From positions 248,001 to 312,000 of the forward strand of contig JAUHXK010000001.1 in NCBI GenBank assembly GCA_030427405.1: a stretch of DNA of 64,000 nucleotides, given 5' to 3'. A model generated the notes under the pieces. It saw only the letters and a program-made list of their open reading frames with translations. It was not told the origin of the DNA and did no database searches. The DNA is from Alphaproteobacteria bacterium (GTDB lineage Bacteria; Pseudomonadota; Alphaproteobacteria; Rhodobacterales; Rhodobacteraceae). The position numbers and the translations under genes are program-made. Numbering within the stretch: the first letter of the stretch is position 1; every line of letters starts with the position of its first letter. Below, piece after piece: positions 48,812 to 59,359 of this stretch.

Positions 48812-49854
48812 TGCGTGCAAACACGATGACGGCGCTGGAAAAGTCCAAACCCGAACAAGGCTTGTGGGCGGTACAGGCCCCGGTTCCCGAGATCGGCCCC
48901 GATGATGTGCTGATCCGCGTCAACAAGACCGGCATTTGCGGTACGGATATCCATATCTGGAACTGGGATGAGTGGGCCGCGCATACGGTCCCGGTTCCGA
49001 TGATCACCGGGCACGAGTTCGCGGGCGAAATCGTCGAGCTGGGGCGCAACGTGACCGGGCTGGAAATCGGCCAGCGATGCTCGGGCGAGGGTCACCTGAT
49101 CGGCACTGACAGCCGCCAGAGCCGGGCGGGCAAGTTCCACCTCGACCCCGGCACCCGCGGGATCGGGGTGAACGAACAGGGCGCGTTTGCTGAATACCTG
49201 AAACTGCCGGCCTTCAACGTCGTACCCTTGCCGGACGACATCCCGGACGAGATCGGCGCGATCCTCGATCCGTTGGGCAATGCGGTTCACACCGCGCTCA
49301 GCTTCGACCTGCTGGGCGAAGATGTCCTGATCACGGGTGCGGGGCCGATAGGCATCATGGCAGCAGCCGTTGCCCGCCACGCCGGGGCCCGGCATGTGGT
49401 GATTACCGATATCAATCCCGACCGCCTGAAACTCGCCGAACATGTGGTGCCCACCGCGCGGGCCGTCGATGTCAGCAGCCAAGACCTGAAGGCCGTGATT
49501 GCCGATCTTGGGATGAAGGAAGGCTTTGACGTCGGTCTCGAGATGTCGGGCTCGCAAGCCGCATTGGACCAGATGGTCGAGGCATTGGTCATGGGCGGCA
49601 AGATCGCCCTGCTGGGCATTCCCCCTGGCAAGTCGCCGGTCGACTGGAGCCGGATTGTCTTTAAGGCCATCACCATCAAAGGCGTCTATGGCCGCGAGAT
49701 GTTCGAGACCTGGTACAAGATGATCGCCATGCTGCAAAACGGTCTGGACGTCAGCCGGGTGATCACGCATCGGTTCACCGTCGATGAATTCGCAAAGGGG
49801 TTCGCCGCCATGAAATCAGGTCAGTCCGGCAAGGTTGTTCTGGACTGGACATGA
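48811..49854 (+). CDS. tdh: L-threonine 3-dehydrogenase, lacking the structural zinc site
   Basis: Tdh (347 aa) oxidises L-threonine to 2-amino-3-ketobutyrate, used by Kbl. Catalytic zinc ligands are intact: C43 ([16 protein letters not shown]) and the HE pair in ITGHEFAG. The NAD-binding loop is [10 protein letters not shown]. The structural zinc loop is not: the stretch from [14 protein letters not shown] to [10 protein letters not shown] has none of the four Cys (C93/C96/C99/C107 in E. coli). This is a clean replacement, not a frameshift. The loop may be stabilised without metal. The upstream Met fits the kbl overlap; Met6 matches the E. coli start. Confidence 0.95.
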   Translation: MRANTMTALEKSKPEQGLWAVQAPVPEIGPDDVLIRVNKTGICGTDIHIWNWDEWAAHTVPVPMITGHEFAGEIVELGRNVTGLEIGQRCSGEGHLIGTDSRQSRAGKFHLDPGTRGIGVNEQGAFAEYLKLPAFNVVPLPDDIPDEIGAILDPLGNAVHTALSFDLLGEDVLITGAGPIGIMAAAVARHAGARHVVITDINPDRLKLAEHVVPTARAVDVSSQDLKAVIADLGMKEGFDVGLEMSGSQAALDQMVEALVMGGKIALLGIPPGKSPVDWSRIVFKAITIKGVYGREMFETWYKMIAMLQNGLDVSRVITHRFTVDEFAKGFAAMKSGQSGKVVLDWT

Positions 49855-49916
49855 AAAACGGTTGATTTCACGCGCGGGCTGTCCAAGGAATACCCTGACG
49901 GAAACAGGGGTGTTTG

Positions 49917-50747
49917 ATGCTGTATCGCGGGTTTTCCCAAGCCGAGCTTGAGGAGCAATATGCGCCAAGCTCGATGGTGGGCGGCGATATTGCGCCCTAT
50001 CTTGCCAGCTATGGCGCGCTGAGCGCACAAGCCCGCAATGACCTGTCACCGCAGGAGAACCTGCGCTATGGCGACGGCACGGCGCAGGTTCTGGACTTTT
50101 TCCCGGCACAGGGTATCGATGCGCCGCTGCATGTCTTTATTCATGGCGGATATTGGCAGGCCCTCAGCCAGCGCGAATCGGCCATGATGGCCCCGGAACT
50201 GGTGCAGAACGGGCACGCTTTTGCCTGTGTGAACTACACCCTGGCCCCTGCGGCCCGGCTGGGCGAGATGGTTCAGGAATGTCTGAATGCCTTGCTTTGG
50301 TTGGCCGCGCACGCCAGGGAATTGGGTATCAACCCGTCGCAGGTCACCTTGTCCGGGCACAGCGCCGGTGCCCATCTGGCCGCGATGGTCATGGCCACCG
50401 CCTCCGATGCCCTTGCCCGAGCAGGCATGCGGGTGCGCGATGTCATCCTGATCAGCGGCGTTTACGATCTTGAGCCAATCAGCCTGACCCCCGTGAACGA
50501 TCCGCTGCACCTGACCCCGGTTGAAATCAACGACCTGTCACCCACCCTGCACCTGCCCGCACCGGGACCGCGATACCGGATCACCGTTGCTGAACGGGAC
50601 ACCGCAGAATTTATTCGTCAAAGCCGCGATTATGCGGAATTGCTGCGCAAGGCCGGGCATTCTGTCGGCTTCGATCTGCAAAAGGGAATGCACCATTTCG
50701 ACATCATCCTGCATCCCGGCACATTCGCCCCGCTGAAGCAGCGGTAA
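49917..50747 (+). CDS. Alpha/beta hydrolase, possibly an arylformamidase
   Basis: A 276-residue alpha/beta hydrolase with the oxyanion motif HVFIHGGYW near 72, nucleophile Ser in LSGHSAGAHLA near 145, and a final His in GMHHFDIIL near 260. HGGYW plus GHSAGAH is characteristic of kynurenine formamidase-like enzymes, but no other tryptophan genes are nearby, so the substrate is unproven. AGGGG before the ATG at 49,917 supports that start. Confidence 0.88.
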   Translation: MLYRGFSQAELEEQYAPSSMVGGDIAPYLASYGALSAQARNDLSPQENLRYGDGTAQVLDFFPAQGIDAPLHVFIHGGYWQALSQRESAMMAPELVQNGHAFACVNYTLAPAARLGEMVQECLNALLWLAAHARELGINPSQVTLSGHSAGAHLAAMVMATASDALARAGMRVRDVILISGVYDLEPISLTPVNDPLHLTPVEINDLSPTLHLPAPGPRYRITVAERDTAEFIRQSRDYAELLRKAGHSVGFDLQKGMHHFDIILHPGTFAPLKQR

Positions 50748-50760
50748 CAACAACAAAAAA

Positions 50761-50782
50761 CAGCGGCCACAACGGGCCGCTG
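50761..50782. terminator. Bidirectional terminator between the hydrolase gene and infB
   Basis: CAGCGGCC-ACAACG-GGCCGCTG with eight pairs is flanked by AAAAAA and TTTTTC, so it can end both convergent transcripts. Confidence 0.88.
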
Positions 50783-50810
50783 TTTTTCTTGTTCATTCCG
50801 CTTTCCCGGA

Positions 50811-53285
50811 TCAATCCAGGGTGCGGGTGACCTCTTCGCGCTCGAAAATCTCGATCACGTCGGCAGGGCGGATATCGTCGTAGTTTTCGAACGCCATACC
50901 GCATTCCTGACCCGACTGAACCTCGGCCACTTCATCCTTGAAGCGTTTGAGGGTCTTCAGCGTGCCTTCGTGGATCACCACGTTGTCGCGCAGCAGACGG
51001 ACGCCTGCGGAACGGCGGGCGACGCCTTCGGTGACCAGACAGCCCGCAACCTTGCCGACACCGGTGACCTTGAAGACCTCTTTGATCTCGGCATAGCCGA
51101 TGAACTTTTCGCGGATCTCGGCGCTGAGCAAGCCGGAAGCGGCCGCTTTCACGTCATCCACGAGGTCATAGATCACCGAGTAATACCGGATCTCGACACC
51201 CTTCTGGTTCGCGGTGTTCCGCGCCGATGCGTTGGCACGGACGTTGAACCCGAAGATCGGCGCGCCAGAGGCTTCGGCAAGGCCGACATCTGTTTCGGTG
51301 ATCGCGCCTACGCCTGAATGCAGGACACGCACGCGCACCTCGTCATTGCCGATCTTCTCCATCGCCTGAACGATGGCCTCGGCAGAACCCTGCACGTCGG
51401 CCTTCATCAGAATGGGCAGTTCGGTGACGTTCTCGTCTTCCTTGGCCTTCTGCATCAACTGCTCAAGCGTGGTCGCGGCACCGGCGGCGGCGCGTTTGTC
51501 CTTGGCAGCCTTTTCGCGGTATTCGGCGATTTCTCGGGCCTGTGCTTCGGTTTCCGTCACGTTCAGCACGTCACCGGCTTCGGGCGTGCCGTTGAGACCC
51601 AAAACCTCGACCGGGACCGAGGGGCCAGCTTCCTTGACGCGTTCGCCCTTGTCGTTGATCAGCGCGCGGACCTTGCCGTACTGCTCGCCCACAACAAAGA
51701 TGTCGCCCTGATGCAGCGTGCCGTTCTGAACCAGAACGGTCGCGACGGGGCCGCGGCCCACGTCCAACTGCGCCTCGATCACGGCACCTTGGGCGGCGCG
51801 GTCGGGGTTGGCTTTCAGTTCCAGAATCTCGGCCTGCAGCGCGATGGCTTCCAGCAACTCATCCAGACCCTGACCGGTGATGGCCGAGACTTCTACGTCC
51901 TGAACCTCACCCGACATCTTCTCGACGATCACTTCATGCTGCAGCAGATCAGTACGCACCTTGTCCGGATTCGCATCTGGTTTATCGACCTTGTTGATCG
52001 CCACGATCATCGGCACTTCGGCCGCTTTGGCGTGGTTGATCGCCTCGATCGTCTGCGGCATCACGGCGTCGTCAGCGGCAACAACAAGAACCACGATATC
52101 CGTGACCTGCGCACCGCGAGAGCGCATCGACGTAAACGCCGCGTGGCCCGGAGTATCCAGGAACGTCAGCGTGGTACCACCATCGGTTTTCACCTGATAT
52201 GCGCCGATATGCTGGGTGATGCCACCGGCCTCACCTGCCACAACGCGCGCGTCGCGGATTGCATCCAGCAGCGAGGTTTTACCGTGGTCAACGTGACCCA
52301 TGATGGTGATGACCGGCGGACGTGGCTTCAGGTCCTCGTCCGTGTCTTCGGCCTCTTTGATGACGTCTTCGACATCCGAATCAGAGACGCGGGTGACCTT
52401 GTGGCCGAACTCTTCGATGATCAGTTCCGCAGTATCAGCGTCGATGGTCTGGTTCTGCGTGACCATCATGCCCATGTTCATGAGCGATTTGACGACATCC
52501 GCCACACGCTCGGCCATACGGTTGGCCAGCTCGGACACCATGATGGCCTCGGGCAGCTGAACGTCGCGGATCACCTTTTCCCGTTCGACCGTGCCGCCCA
52601 TGGCTTTCTGACGCGCGCGCTCTTGCTTGCGCTTCATTGCCGCCATCGACCGCTGACGGTTGCCTTCGCCGCCGGTGGCCTGACCCAGTGTCAGCTTGCC
52701 CGAACGGCGATTGTCGTCACGACCTTTACCACGACCGCGTTGTTCACGTTCACGATCCTGCTTGCGCGGAGCAGCCGCAGGCGCAGGCTTGCTGGCCGGG
52801 CTACGGGCCGCTTTGGGTTCTTCGGCGGCCGGGGCTGCGGCTGCACGTTTCGCGGCGTCTTCCGCTTCTTTGCGCTTGCGCTCGTCTTCCTCGGCCTTGG
52901 CGCGGGCTTTCTCTTCGGCCTCACGCTGTTCGCGTTCCTTGGCCTCTTGTTCGGCACGGCGACGGGCGCGTTCTTCTTCACGCGCCTTTTCGGCGGCCTC
53001 ACGGGCGGCGGCCTCTTCGGCCTCGCGCGCCTTGGCAGCCTGAAGGGCCTTCATCCGGCGGGCCATTTCGGCGTCGGAGATACCGGCGGGGCGACGCGAC
53101 GGATCACCCGAGGGCGTTGCTCCGCCACCCGGTTTGCCGGCGCCCGGCTTGGGAACCACCACGCGTTTGCGTTTGGTTTCCACCACGACATTCTTGGTAC
53201 GCCCGTGGCTGAAACTCTGTTTCACATTTCCGGGGCGTGCCCCGCCACGAAGACCCAATGTCTTTTTGCCGTCATTATCGCTCAT
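50811..53285 (-). CDS. infB: Translation initiation factor IF-2
   Basis: IF-2 (824 aa) is the GTPase that places initiator tRNA in the ribosomal P site. The N-terminal 250 residues are highly charged and Arg/Glu/Ala-rich. The G domain has [10 protein letters not shown] near 330, DTPGH near 376 and NKVDKP near 430. It is the last gene of the rimP-nusA-ylxR-infB operon, and a terminator follows. No rbfA follows here, unlike in many bacteria. Confidence 0.98.
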   Translation of the reverse strand: MSDNDGKKTLGLRGGARPGNVKQSFSHGRTKNVVVETKRKRVVVPKPGAGKPGGGATPSGDPSRRPAGISDAEMARRMKALQAAKAREAEEAAAREAAEKAREEERARRRAEQEAKEREQREAEEKARAKAEEDERKRKEAEDAAKRAAAAPAAEEPKAARSPASKPAPAAAPRKQDREREQRGRGKGRDDNRRSGKLTLGQATGGEGNRQRSMAAMKRKQERARQKAMGGTVEREKVIRDVQLPEAIMVSELANRMAERVADVVKSLMNMGMMVTQNQTIDADTAELIIEEFGHKVTRVSDSDVEDVIKEAEDTDEDLKPRPPVITIMGHVDHGKTSLLDAIRDARVVAGEAGGITQHIGAYQVKTDGGTTLTFLDTPGHAAFTSMRSRGAQVTDIVVLVVAADDAVMPQTIEAINHAKAAEVPMIVAINKVDKPDANPDKVRTDLLQHEVIVEKMSGEVQDVEVSAITGQGLDELLEAIALQAEILELKANPDRAAQGAVIEAQLDVGRGPVATVLVQNGTLHQGDIFVVGEQYGKVRALINDKGERVKEAGPSVPVEVLGLNGTPEAGDVLNVTETEAQAREIAEYREKAAKDKRAAAGAATTLEQLMQKAKEDENVTELPILMKADVQGSAEAIVQAMEKIGNDEVRVRVLHSGVGAITETDVGLAEASGAPIFGFNVRANASARNTANQKGVEIRYYSVIYDLVDDVKAAASGLLSAEIREKFIGYAEIKEVFKVTGVGKVAGCLVTEGVARRSAGVRLLRDNVVIHEGTLKTLKRFKDEVAEVQSGQECGMAFENYDDIRPADVIEIFEREEVTRTLD

Positions 53286-53293
53286 AAAGCTTC

Positions 53294-53926
53294 TTACCCT
53301 TCCGAGCGGCCCCTGCCGCCGTCATCCGTTTCGCGCAAGCCACGCAGGCGCTGCGCTTCCTCTACAACACGTTTGGCGAGTCCGCCAGAGGCCAGCGCCG
53401 CATGAATCACGGTTTGGCGCCCAAATGCCTGTCCCAACTCGTCCGCCGTCAGCCAGCCGATGTATTTACCGAAGTGCGGCGTGCTGAGTTTCGACTTGCC
53501 GCGCCCCGACCCGTCGACAGCCTGAAGCAAAACGCTCGCCTCTTCCCGATCCAGCCACGTCTTGACCTTTTCATAGCCCGCGACCGCATCCCCGGACTTG
53601 CGCGCCAGGCTGAGCAACTCAACCACACGGCGCGCGATCTGTTTCTCGACCTCGTCCGTCAGGTCCTTGGGCACCACGACCTGCGCCTTGAACCCGCGCG
53701 CGAACAATTTCTTGCTCACGGCCTTGTCCAGCGCCGCGCGGCTTGCCGCCACATAGACCCCGCGCCCCGGCAATTTTCCCGCGACATCGGGATAGACCTG
53801 TCCGTCGGGCCCCGTCACAAAGCGTATCAACCCATATTTAGGCTGAATATCGCCGGTGGCGATGCATTTCCGCTCTGGCCCTTCGGACCGATCCTTATGG
53901 ACGCCACCGCGACCCATGTGCGCCAC
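53294..53926 (-). CDS. YlxR/DUF448 RNA-binding protein
   Basis: A 210-residue protein of the YlxR family. The N-terminal domain has [19 protein letters not shown] and [19 protein letters not shown]. The second half ([22 protein letters not shown]) resembles the L7Ae-like extension seen in alphaproteobacterial members. It lies between nusA and infB, eight bases before infB, and may modulate translation or RNase P activity, as reported for family members. Confidence 0.93.
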   Translation of the reverse strand: MAHMGRGGVHKDRSEGPERKCIATGDIQPKYGLIRFVTGPDGQVYPDVAGKLPGRGVYVAASRAALDKAVSKKLFARGFKAQVVVPKDLTDEVEKQIARRVVELLSLARKSGDAVAGYEKVKTWLDREEASVLLQAVDGSGRGKSKLSTPHFGKYIGWLTADELGQAFGRQTVIHAALASGGLAKRVVEEAQRLRGLRETDDGGRGRSEG

Positions 53927-53940
53927 CCGAGGCCCTGAAA

Positions 53941-55560
53941 TCAGGCCTCGGCTTCCTCTTCAGCAACATCGGCGTCGGCATCTTCTTCGGCCTGTTCCAA
54001 CTCGGCCGGATCAACCCAGCCCAGCATGATGCGCGCGGTCATGACCAGATCCTGCGCTTCTTCCAGCGCTACGCCAAAAGGCTCCAGTACACCGTCATCC
54101 TTGATGCGCTCGCCATCGACCGTAGTCCAGCCACCGGCCAGTTCCCAGTCGGCGCAGGTGGCAAAGTCTTCCAGCGTTTTCACGTCGTCCTTGGCCAGCG
54201 CTTCTACCATCTGGGGTGTCAGGCCGTCGAATTCAATAAGGCTGTCCTCGGCGCCCAAGCTGCGGGCCGCGTCCAGGGCGGCCTTGGCCTGCGCCTCAAG
54301 GAATTCACGCGCACGAGTCTGCAATTCCTGCGCGGTGCCTTCGTCAACGCCGTCAATGACCAACAGTTCGTCGATCTCGACATAGGCGACTTCTTCGAGG
54401 TTGGTGAACCCTTCGGACACCAGCAGCTGAGCGAAGAACTCGTCCAGATCGAGGCTTTCCATGAACAGCTGGGTGCGGGCTTCGAACTCTTTCTGACGAC
54501 GCGCCGATTCTTCGGCCTCGGTCATGATGTCGATGTCCAGATTGGTCAGCTGGCTTGCCAGACGCACGTTCTGACCGCGGCGACCGATGGCCAGCGACAG
54601 CTGCTCCTCGGGCACCACAACTTCGATCTTGCCGGCTTCTTCGTCCAGAACCACCTTGGAAACCTCGGCAGGTTGCAGAGCGTTCACCAGGAAAGTCGGC
54701 TGATCTTCGTTCCACGGAATGATGTCGATCTTTTCACCCTGCAGCTCGTTCACAACGGCCTGCACGCGGCTGCCGCGCATACCAACGCAGGCGCCGACGG
54801 GGTCAATCGAGCCGTCATAGGAAATCACGGCGATCTTAGCGCGCGAGCCTGGGTCTCGGGCCACGGCCTTGACCTCGATGATGCCGTCATAGATTTCCGG
54901 CACTTCCATTTTGAACAGCTCGGCCATGAATTCCGGCGCGGTGCGCGACAGGAAGATCTGATGGCCACGCACCTCGCGGCGAACCTCTTTGATATAGGCA
55001 CGTACGCGGTCATTCGGGCGATAGCTTTCGCGGCCAATCTTGTCATTGCGGCGCAGAACGGCCTCGGCACCGCCCAGATCGACGATGACATTGCCAAATT
55101 CCTCGCGCTTGACCGCACCGTTGATAATGGTGCCTGCGCGATCCTTGAATTCTTCGTACTGACGGTCACGCTCGGCTTCGCGCACCTTCTGCAGGATCAC
55201 CTGCTTGGCGGACTGCGCCGCGATACGGCCCATTTCGACCGGAGGAACCTCTTCCACGAAGACGTCACCAACTTCGGGCGATTCCATGTATTGCTTGGCC
55301 TGCTCGACGGTCATTTCGGCCTGATAATTCTCAAGCTCTTCATCCTCAACCACAGTGCGGACGCGGGTGAAGGTCGCCTTGCCGGTCTTGCGGTCGATGG
55401 AGACACGAATGTCCATTTCCGCGCCGTAGCGGCTCTTGGCGGCGCGGGCGAGCGATTCTTCCATCGCTTCGACAACCAGACCGGGGTCGATCATCTTTTC
55501 GCGGGCCACGGCCTCGGCGGTCTGCAGCAGCTCCAGCTGGTTGGCTGAGGTGATTGCCAT
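53941..55560 (-). CDS. nusA: Transcription termination/antitermination factor NusA
   Basis: NusA (539 aa) binds RNA polymerase and modulates pausing, termination and antitermination. Order of domains: N-terminal RNAP-binding domain ([26 protein letters not shown]), S1 domain near 135-200, KH1 and KH2 ([15 protein letters not shown] near 255; [14 protein letters not shown] near 325), then C-terminal helix-hairpin-helix repeats and an acidic tail rich in Glu and Ala. The start overlaps the rimP stop (TGATG). Confidence 0.98.
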   Translation of the reverse strand: MAITSANQLELLQTAEAVAREKMIDPGLVVEAMEESLARAAKSRYGAEMDIRVSIDRKTGKATFTRVRTVVEDEELENYQAEMTVEQAKQYMESPEVGDVFVEEVPPVEMGRIAAQSAKQVILQKVREAERDRQYEEFKDRAGTIINGAVKREEFGNVIVDLGGAEAVLRRNDKIGRESYRPNDRVRAYIKEVRREVRGHQIFLSRTAPEFMAELFKMEVPEIYDGIIEVKAVARDPGSRAKIAVISYDGSIDPVGACVGMRGSRVQAVVNELQGEKIDIIPWNEDQPTFLVNALQPAEVSKVVLDEEAGKIEVVVPEEQLSLAIGRRGQNVRLASQLTNLDIDIMTEAEESARRQKEFEARTQLFMESLDLDEFFAQLLVSEGFTNLEEVAYVEIDELLVIDGVDEGTAQELQTRAREFLEAQAKAALDAARSLGAEDSLIEFDGLTPQMVEALAKDDVKTLEDFATCADWELAGGWTTVDGERIKDDGVLEPFGVALEEAQDLVMTARIMLGWVDPAELEQAEEDADADVAEEEAEA

Positions 55561-56150
55561 CAGTTCGTCTCCTCTTCGGACCCTTCGGTCTCAATCTCGT
55601 CGAAAGCGTTTTCGTTTAAGGATCCAGCGTCTTTGCGCTGGCGCAGCATTTCCTTGATCAGGTCATCGGTCAGGACCAGCTTGGCGTCGCTCAGCCAGTC
55701 GAATTGCAGACCGATGGTAATGGTCTCGGACCCTTCGGGGATGTTGATCAGAACCTCGTCCCCTTCGATCCCGGCCAATTCACCCTTGAAACGGCGGCGG
55801 CCGTCGATCAGCTCGGCGGTTTCGATCTTGGCCTCGTACCCTTCGAAATTCTCAAAGTCCTTGAGACGGGTCAGAGGGCGGTCAATACCGGGGCTGGAAA
55901 CCTCAAGCGTATAGGCATCAAGGATCGGGTCCTCGACATCCAGCGTGGCGCTGACCGCGTTTGAAATCTCGGCGCAGTCATCCACTTCGATACCGCCATC
56001 GGGCTTGTCTGCCATGATCTGCAGCGTGGTCTGCTTGCCGCTCATCAAACGGATGCGGACGAGTTCGTACCCCAGATCCTCGATCACGGGGGTGATGATC
56101 TCGGCCAGTCGCCGGTCAATGGCCGCTTTGGCTATCAGGTCGTTTGTCAT
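55560..56150 (-). CDS. rimP: Ribosome maturation factor RimP
   Basis: RimP (196 aa) assists 30S subunit assembly. The N-terminal domain ([37 protein letters not shown]) and [15 protein letters not shown] are typical. An in-frame open stretch runs far upstream, but it lies antisense to noncoding and other coding DNA, so the ATG at 56,150 is chosen. It heads the rimP-nusA-ylxR-infB operon. Confidence 0.95.
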   Translation of the reverse strand: MTNDLIAKAAIDRRLAEIITPVIEDLGYELVRIRLMSGKQTTLQIMADKPDGGIEVDDCAEISNAVSATLDVEDPILDAYTLEVSSPGIDRPLTRLKDFENFEGYEAKIETAELIDGRRRFKGELAGIEGDEVLINIPEGSETITIGLQFDWLSDAKLVLTDDLIKEMLRQRKDAGSLNENAFDEIETEGSEEETN

Positions 56151-56177
56151 CAGGTTCTCTACCCTATCGATCGGGCA

Positions 56178-56201
56178 CAAAAAAACGGGCGCGCGGCCCG
56201 T
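56178..56201 (-). terminator. Terminator between the short solute-binding protein gene and rimP
   Basis: On the minus strand ACGGGC-CGCGC-GCCCGT is followed by TTTTTTT. It would end the upstream transcript about 110 bases past its stop codon and only 28 bases before rimP, so the rimP promoter must overlap it or lie upstream. Confidence 0.85.
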
Positions 56202-56310
56202 CGAATTTTCCGGTGGAGCCTTGGACCAGAAGTCCAACGCGCCGCTGTTGCAACTGCATATACGCAGGAGTTCCCGAGTCTGCAACCCCCGGCGAAAAAC
56301 GTGACCGAAT

Positions 56311-57132
56311 TTAAGCCATCCACCACCGTTCCGCGATGCGGCCATCGTCCAGCGCGTCGCGTTGGCCAATTTGGCGCGGCATGCCAACCTGCGTGGCCAC
56401 GGCCAGCGCCATTTCCGACAGCGACGGGTGAAACCTGACATTTCGCACCGCGCGCAAATCGTCACGGGCCGGAAGGGCCGCAACATCCACGTACCCGTCC
56501 CGCAAAGCCTCAGCCCGGACCCTGGCATCGGGAATTGTGATGATCTCAATCGCGTCAAGCCACCCGGCCTGACCGTCCTTGTAATGTCCTGCAACCCTGC
56601 GGCCCAGGAAATGCCGCCCATCCTCGGCGCGGTCCACGCTGTAACAGCCGCTGCCATTGGCCGAGTTCAGCGGTGACACACCCTGGCCACCCCGTGTTAC
56701 GACAAAACGGGTGTCAGCCAGAAGAAACGGCAGGCCGGGGTTGCTTTGGGGCAGTTCCAGCCGCAGACGGTCCGCCGACAATGGCTCGACACGGCCAAAG
56801 CCTTCCAAGACGGCCATCACGTCTTCGGGGTGCAGGGCAGCCCCGTCGTGAAACCGCACATCCTTGCGCAAGTCAAAGGTCCAGGTCCCGGCTTGGGCAT
56901 CCGTTTGCCACGCTGTCGCCAATTCGCCGCGCAACGTGCCGTCAGGCGCGATTTCGGTCAGCGTATCGAACACCGCGCCCCGCGCGACTTTTTCAAGGCT
57001 GTCGTCGCGCGGAACCGCCAGACGCAGCGTACCGCCCGCCTTGGGCGTATCCGCCAGCGACGCCCCGGTCGCGGCCAGCAAGGCGGCGGCGGCACCCGAA
57101 GCGAATAATGCGCGGCGATCAATCCGGGTCAT
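56311..57132 (-). CDS. Short family 5-type solute-binding protein
   Basis: A 273-residue protein resembling the N-terminal half of peptide/nickel ABC transporter solute-binding proteins (SBP family 5, normally about 500 aa): [37 protein letters not shown] near 95, and a later [14 protein letters not shown]. The signal region has a twin-arginine-like RIDRRALF then a hydrophobic stretch. The start overlaps the proline iminopeptidase stop (ATGA), and no permease or ATPase is nearby. The intact frame and a terminator suggest a real short variant rather than a degraded gene. Confidence 0.85.
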   Translation of the reverse strand: MTRIDRRALFASGAAAALLAATGASLADTPKAGGTLRLAVPRDDSLEKVARGAVFDTLTEIAPDGTLRGELATAWQTDAQAGTWTFDLRKDVRFHDGAALHPEDVMAVLEGFGRVEPLSADRLRLELPQSNPGLPFLLADTRFVVTRGGQGVSPLNSANGSGCYSVDRAEDGRHFLGRRVAGHYKDGQAGWLDAIEIITIPDARVRAEALRDGYVDVAALPARDDLRAVRNVRFHPSLSEMALAVATQVGMPRQIGQRDALDDGRIAERWWMA

Positions 57133-58106
57133 ACCGTCCCCTCTGCGATTCGATCCATGATCCGGACCAGTTCGGCGCTTATGCCGGGCTCGGACAGGGC
57201 GTGGCCTGCGTGGCGCACCATTTTCAGCTCGGCATTTGGCCAACGCTCGGCCAGGGTCCAGGCGGCCTGAGGCGGGCAGATCATGTCATAGCGGCCCTGA
57301 ACGATAAAACCCGGAATATGCGCAATCCGATCCATCCGGTTCAAAATCTGCTGATCCCGATCCAGGAACCCTTCGTTGATGAAATAGTGGTTTTCAAGGC
57401 GCGCAAAGGCGCGCGCATATTCCCCCGGGGTTTCACCCGCTGCCCCGTTCGAATGAATTGACGCCAGCGCATTTTCCCAGGCGGACCAGGCGCGGGCATA
57501 CAGGATTTCGGTGGCGCGGTCGCCCGAGAACAGGCGCCGGTGATAGGCCCCAATCGTGTCCGACAGTTCGGCCTCGGACAAAAGCGCGGTGAATTTCGCC
57601 CATTGCTCGGGCCAGAATTTTCCCGCCCCGCCGCCATAAAACCAATCCAGTTCCGCGCGGGTCATCAGGAAAACGCCGCGCAGCACCAGCCGGCTGACCC
57701 GGTCGGGATGCGACTGCGCATAGATCAGCGCCAGTGTGGCACCCCAACTGCCGCCAAACACCGCCCATTCGTCGATGTCGAACAAGGTTCGCAACCGTTC
57801 GATATCGTCGACAAGATGCCAGGTCGTGTTGTCCGTGACCGAGGCGTGGGGCCGCGAGCGTCCGCACCCGCGCTGGTCAAATAGAATCACCCGATAGGTT
57901 TTCGGGTCGAAATACCGCCGCATGGCGGGGCTGCACCCGCCGCCCGGGCCACCATGCAGGACAATAACAGGCACCCCGTCGGGATTGCCGCATTGTTCCA
58001 CATAGATACGATGCCCGTCGCCCATATCGACCATTCGCTGATCGAACGGGTCAATCGGCGGGTAAAGATATTGAACTGCGCGCTTTTGGTCCGGGTACTT
58101 GTCCAT
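57129..58106 (-). CDS. pip: Proline iminopeptidase
   Basis: Pip (325 aa) removes N-terminal proline from peptides. The alpha/beta-hydrolase motifs are complete: oxyanion HGGPGGGCSP near 50, DQRGCGRSRPH near 75, nucleophile Ser in FGGSWGATLAL near 112, Asp in QGRYDMICPP near 275 and His in RHAGHALSEP near 302. The start MDKYPDQKRAVQYLYPPIDPF is typical; a longer upstream frame is ignored. It shares a transcript with the short solute-binding protein, which suggests peptide scavenging. Confidence 0.96.
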   Translation of the reverse strand: MDKYPDQKRAVQYLYPPIDPFDQRMVDMGDGHRIYVEQCGNPDGVPVIVLHGGPGGGCSPAMRRYFDPKTYRVILFDQRGCGRSRPHASVTDNTTWHLVDDIERLRTLFDIDEWAVFGGSWGATLALIYAQSHPDRVSRLVLRGVFLMTRAELDWFYGGGAGKFWPEQWAKFTALLSEAELSDTIGAYHRRLFSGDRATEILYARAWSAWENALASIHSNGAAGETPGEYARAFARLENHYFINEGFLDRDQQILNRMDRIAHIPGFIVQGRYDMICPPQAAWTLAERWPNAELKMVRHAGHALSEPGISAELVRIMDRIAEGTV

Positions 58107-58155
58107 TATGGCCCTATATAGTCCTTGAGACGTAAAAGAGCATACGGAGACAGGA

Positions 58156-58902
58156 ATGCAAGCGCATCCGAACACGGTCGACCCCTCCGAGATCGCAAAA
58201 TTCGAAGCGATGGCAGAGGAATGGTGGGACCCGCATGGTAAATTCAAACCGCTGCACATGCTGAATCCGTGCCGTCTGGACTATATCACGCAGCAGATCG
58301 CGGGCGAGTTTGACCGCGACCTGAAAGCACCGAAACCTTTCGAGGGCCTGCGCCTGTTGGATATCGGCTGCGGCGGCGGGTTGCTGAGCGAGCCGATGGC
58401 GCGACTGGGCGCTAAGGTCGTCGGGGCGGATGCCGCCGAAGGCAACTTGCCCGTTGCCCGTATTCATGCCGCCCAATCCGGTCTGGAAATCGACTATCGC
58501 CACAGCACGGCCGAAGACATGGCCGCTGCGGGCGAACAGTTTGACGTGGTACTGAACATGGAAGTGGTCGAACATGTTGCCGACCCGCTAAGCTATCTGA
58601 CCGCCACGCAACAATTGCTGAAACCGGGCGGGTTAGAGATATGTTCCACCATAAACCGGAACCCGAAATCCTATGCGATGGCCATTTTCGGCGCCGAGGT
58701 GATCATGCGCTGGCTGCCGCGCGGGACGCATGAATGGAACAAGTTCATCACTCCGGATGAACTGTTCGACCTGCTGCGCCAGGCGGGACTGGACCCGGTG
58801 GACCGCAAGGGGTTCGTGTTTAACCCGGTGCTGTGGACGTGGTCGATCTCGGACCGGGACCTAAGCGTCAATTACGTGACGGCGAGCGTCAAACCCGGCT
58901 GA
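58156..58902 (+). CDS. ubiG: Ubiquinone biosynthesis O-methyltransferase UbiG
   Basis: UbiG (248 aa) carries out both O-methylations in ubiquinone synthesis. The N-terminal [19 protein letters not shown] box and SAM motif [21 protein letters not shown] near 70 are diagnostic; EVVEHVADP and the membrane-interacting [31 protein letters not shown] follow. GGAGACAGG lies before the ATG. It is divergent from pip with a 49-base gap. Confidence 0.97.
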   Translation: MQAHPNTVDPSEIAKFEAMAEEWWDPHGKFKPLHMLNPCRLDYITQQIAGEFDRDLKAPKPFEGLRLLDIGCGGGLLSEPMARLGAKVVGADAAEGNLPVARIHAAQSGLEIDYRHSTAEDMAAAGEQFDVVLNMEVVEHVADPLSYLTATQQLLKPGGLEICSTINRNPKSYAMAIFGAEVIMRWLPRGTHEWNKFITPDELFDLLRQAGLDPVDRKGFVFNPVLWTWSISDRDLSVNYVTASVKPG

Positions 58903-58904
58903 GG

Positions 58905-59345
58905 TCACTCGTCTTCGAGTTTCTGCCGCAGGTCCCTCAGCACGGGCAGCGTGCTGCGGACGCGTTCCCGCCCCAGGTCGCCAACGACGCGGTTGATCAG
59001 GGGTGCGATGGACGAGATCGCCTGCTCGCGGGCCCGCCGCCCGGCCGGGCTGATGGCAACCATCTTTCGCCGGGCGTCATCCCAATCGGGGCGCACATGC
59101 ACGTAACCGGCCCATTCCAGCTTGGCCAATGTGTTGGTCATGGCACCACGCGTCACGTGGAACGTGTTTGCCAGCTGCGCCGGGCTGCGTTCGCCGCCGA
59201 CAAAGACCAGATGGTTCAGCACCGAGAAATGCGATATCTCCATGCCCTTGGGCAGAACCCGGCTTAGCCGGTTCCGCAAAAGCTGGTCGGCGGCTAGAAT
59301 CTCGCTGAACAGCGTTACCGCAAGAGCATTGTTTTCGTCGTTCAT
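58905..59345 (-). CDS. MarR-family transcriptional regulator
   Basis: A 146-residue winged-helix regulator: SHFSVLNHLVFVGGERSPAQLANTFHVTRGAMTNTLAKLEWAGYVHVRPDWDDARRKMVAIS is the MarR DNA-binding domain with its wing. It is the last gene of the minus-strand group comF-grx-nitrilase-marR and converges with ubiG two bases away. The ligand and targets are unknown. Confidence 0.93.
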   Translation of the reverse strand: MNDENNALAVTLFSEILAADQLLRNRLSRVLPKGMEISHFSVLNHLVFVGGERSPAQLANTFHVTRGAMTNTLAKLEWAGYVHVRPDWDDARRKMVAISPAGRRAREQAISSIAPLINRVVGDLGRERVRSTLPVLRDLRQKLEDE

Positions 59346-59359
59346 GGTCCGGTTCTGGA

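Noticed and set aside
51318..53405. Long open frame opposite infB
   Set aside because: Antisense shadow of the charged IF-2 N-terminus and G domain; no domain or start signal.
56205..56300. tRNA-like arm (TTGGA-CTTCTGG-TCCAA on the minus strand) upstream of rimP
   Set aside because: The five-pair stem with a seven-base loop resembles an anticodon arm, but no matching acceptor stem, D-arm or T-arm sequence is present.
56151..56657. Upstream extension of the rimP frame
   Set aside because: It runs through the terminator and overlaps the short solute-binding protein gene in another frame on the same strand; RimP family length starts at 56,150.
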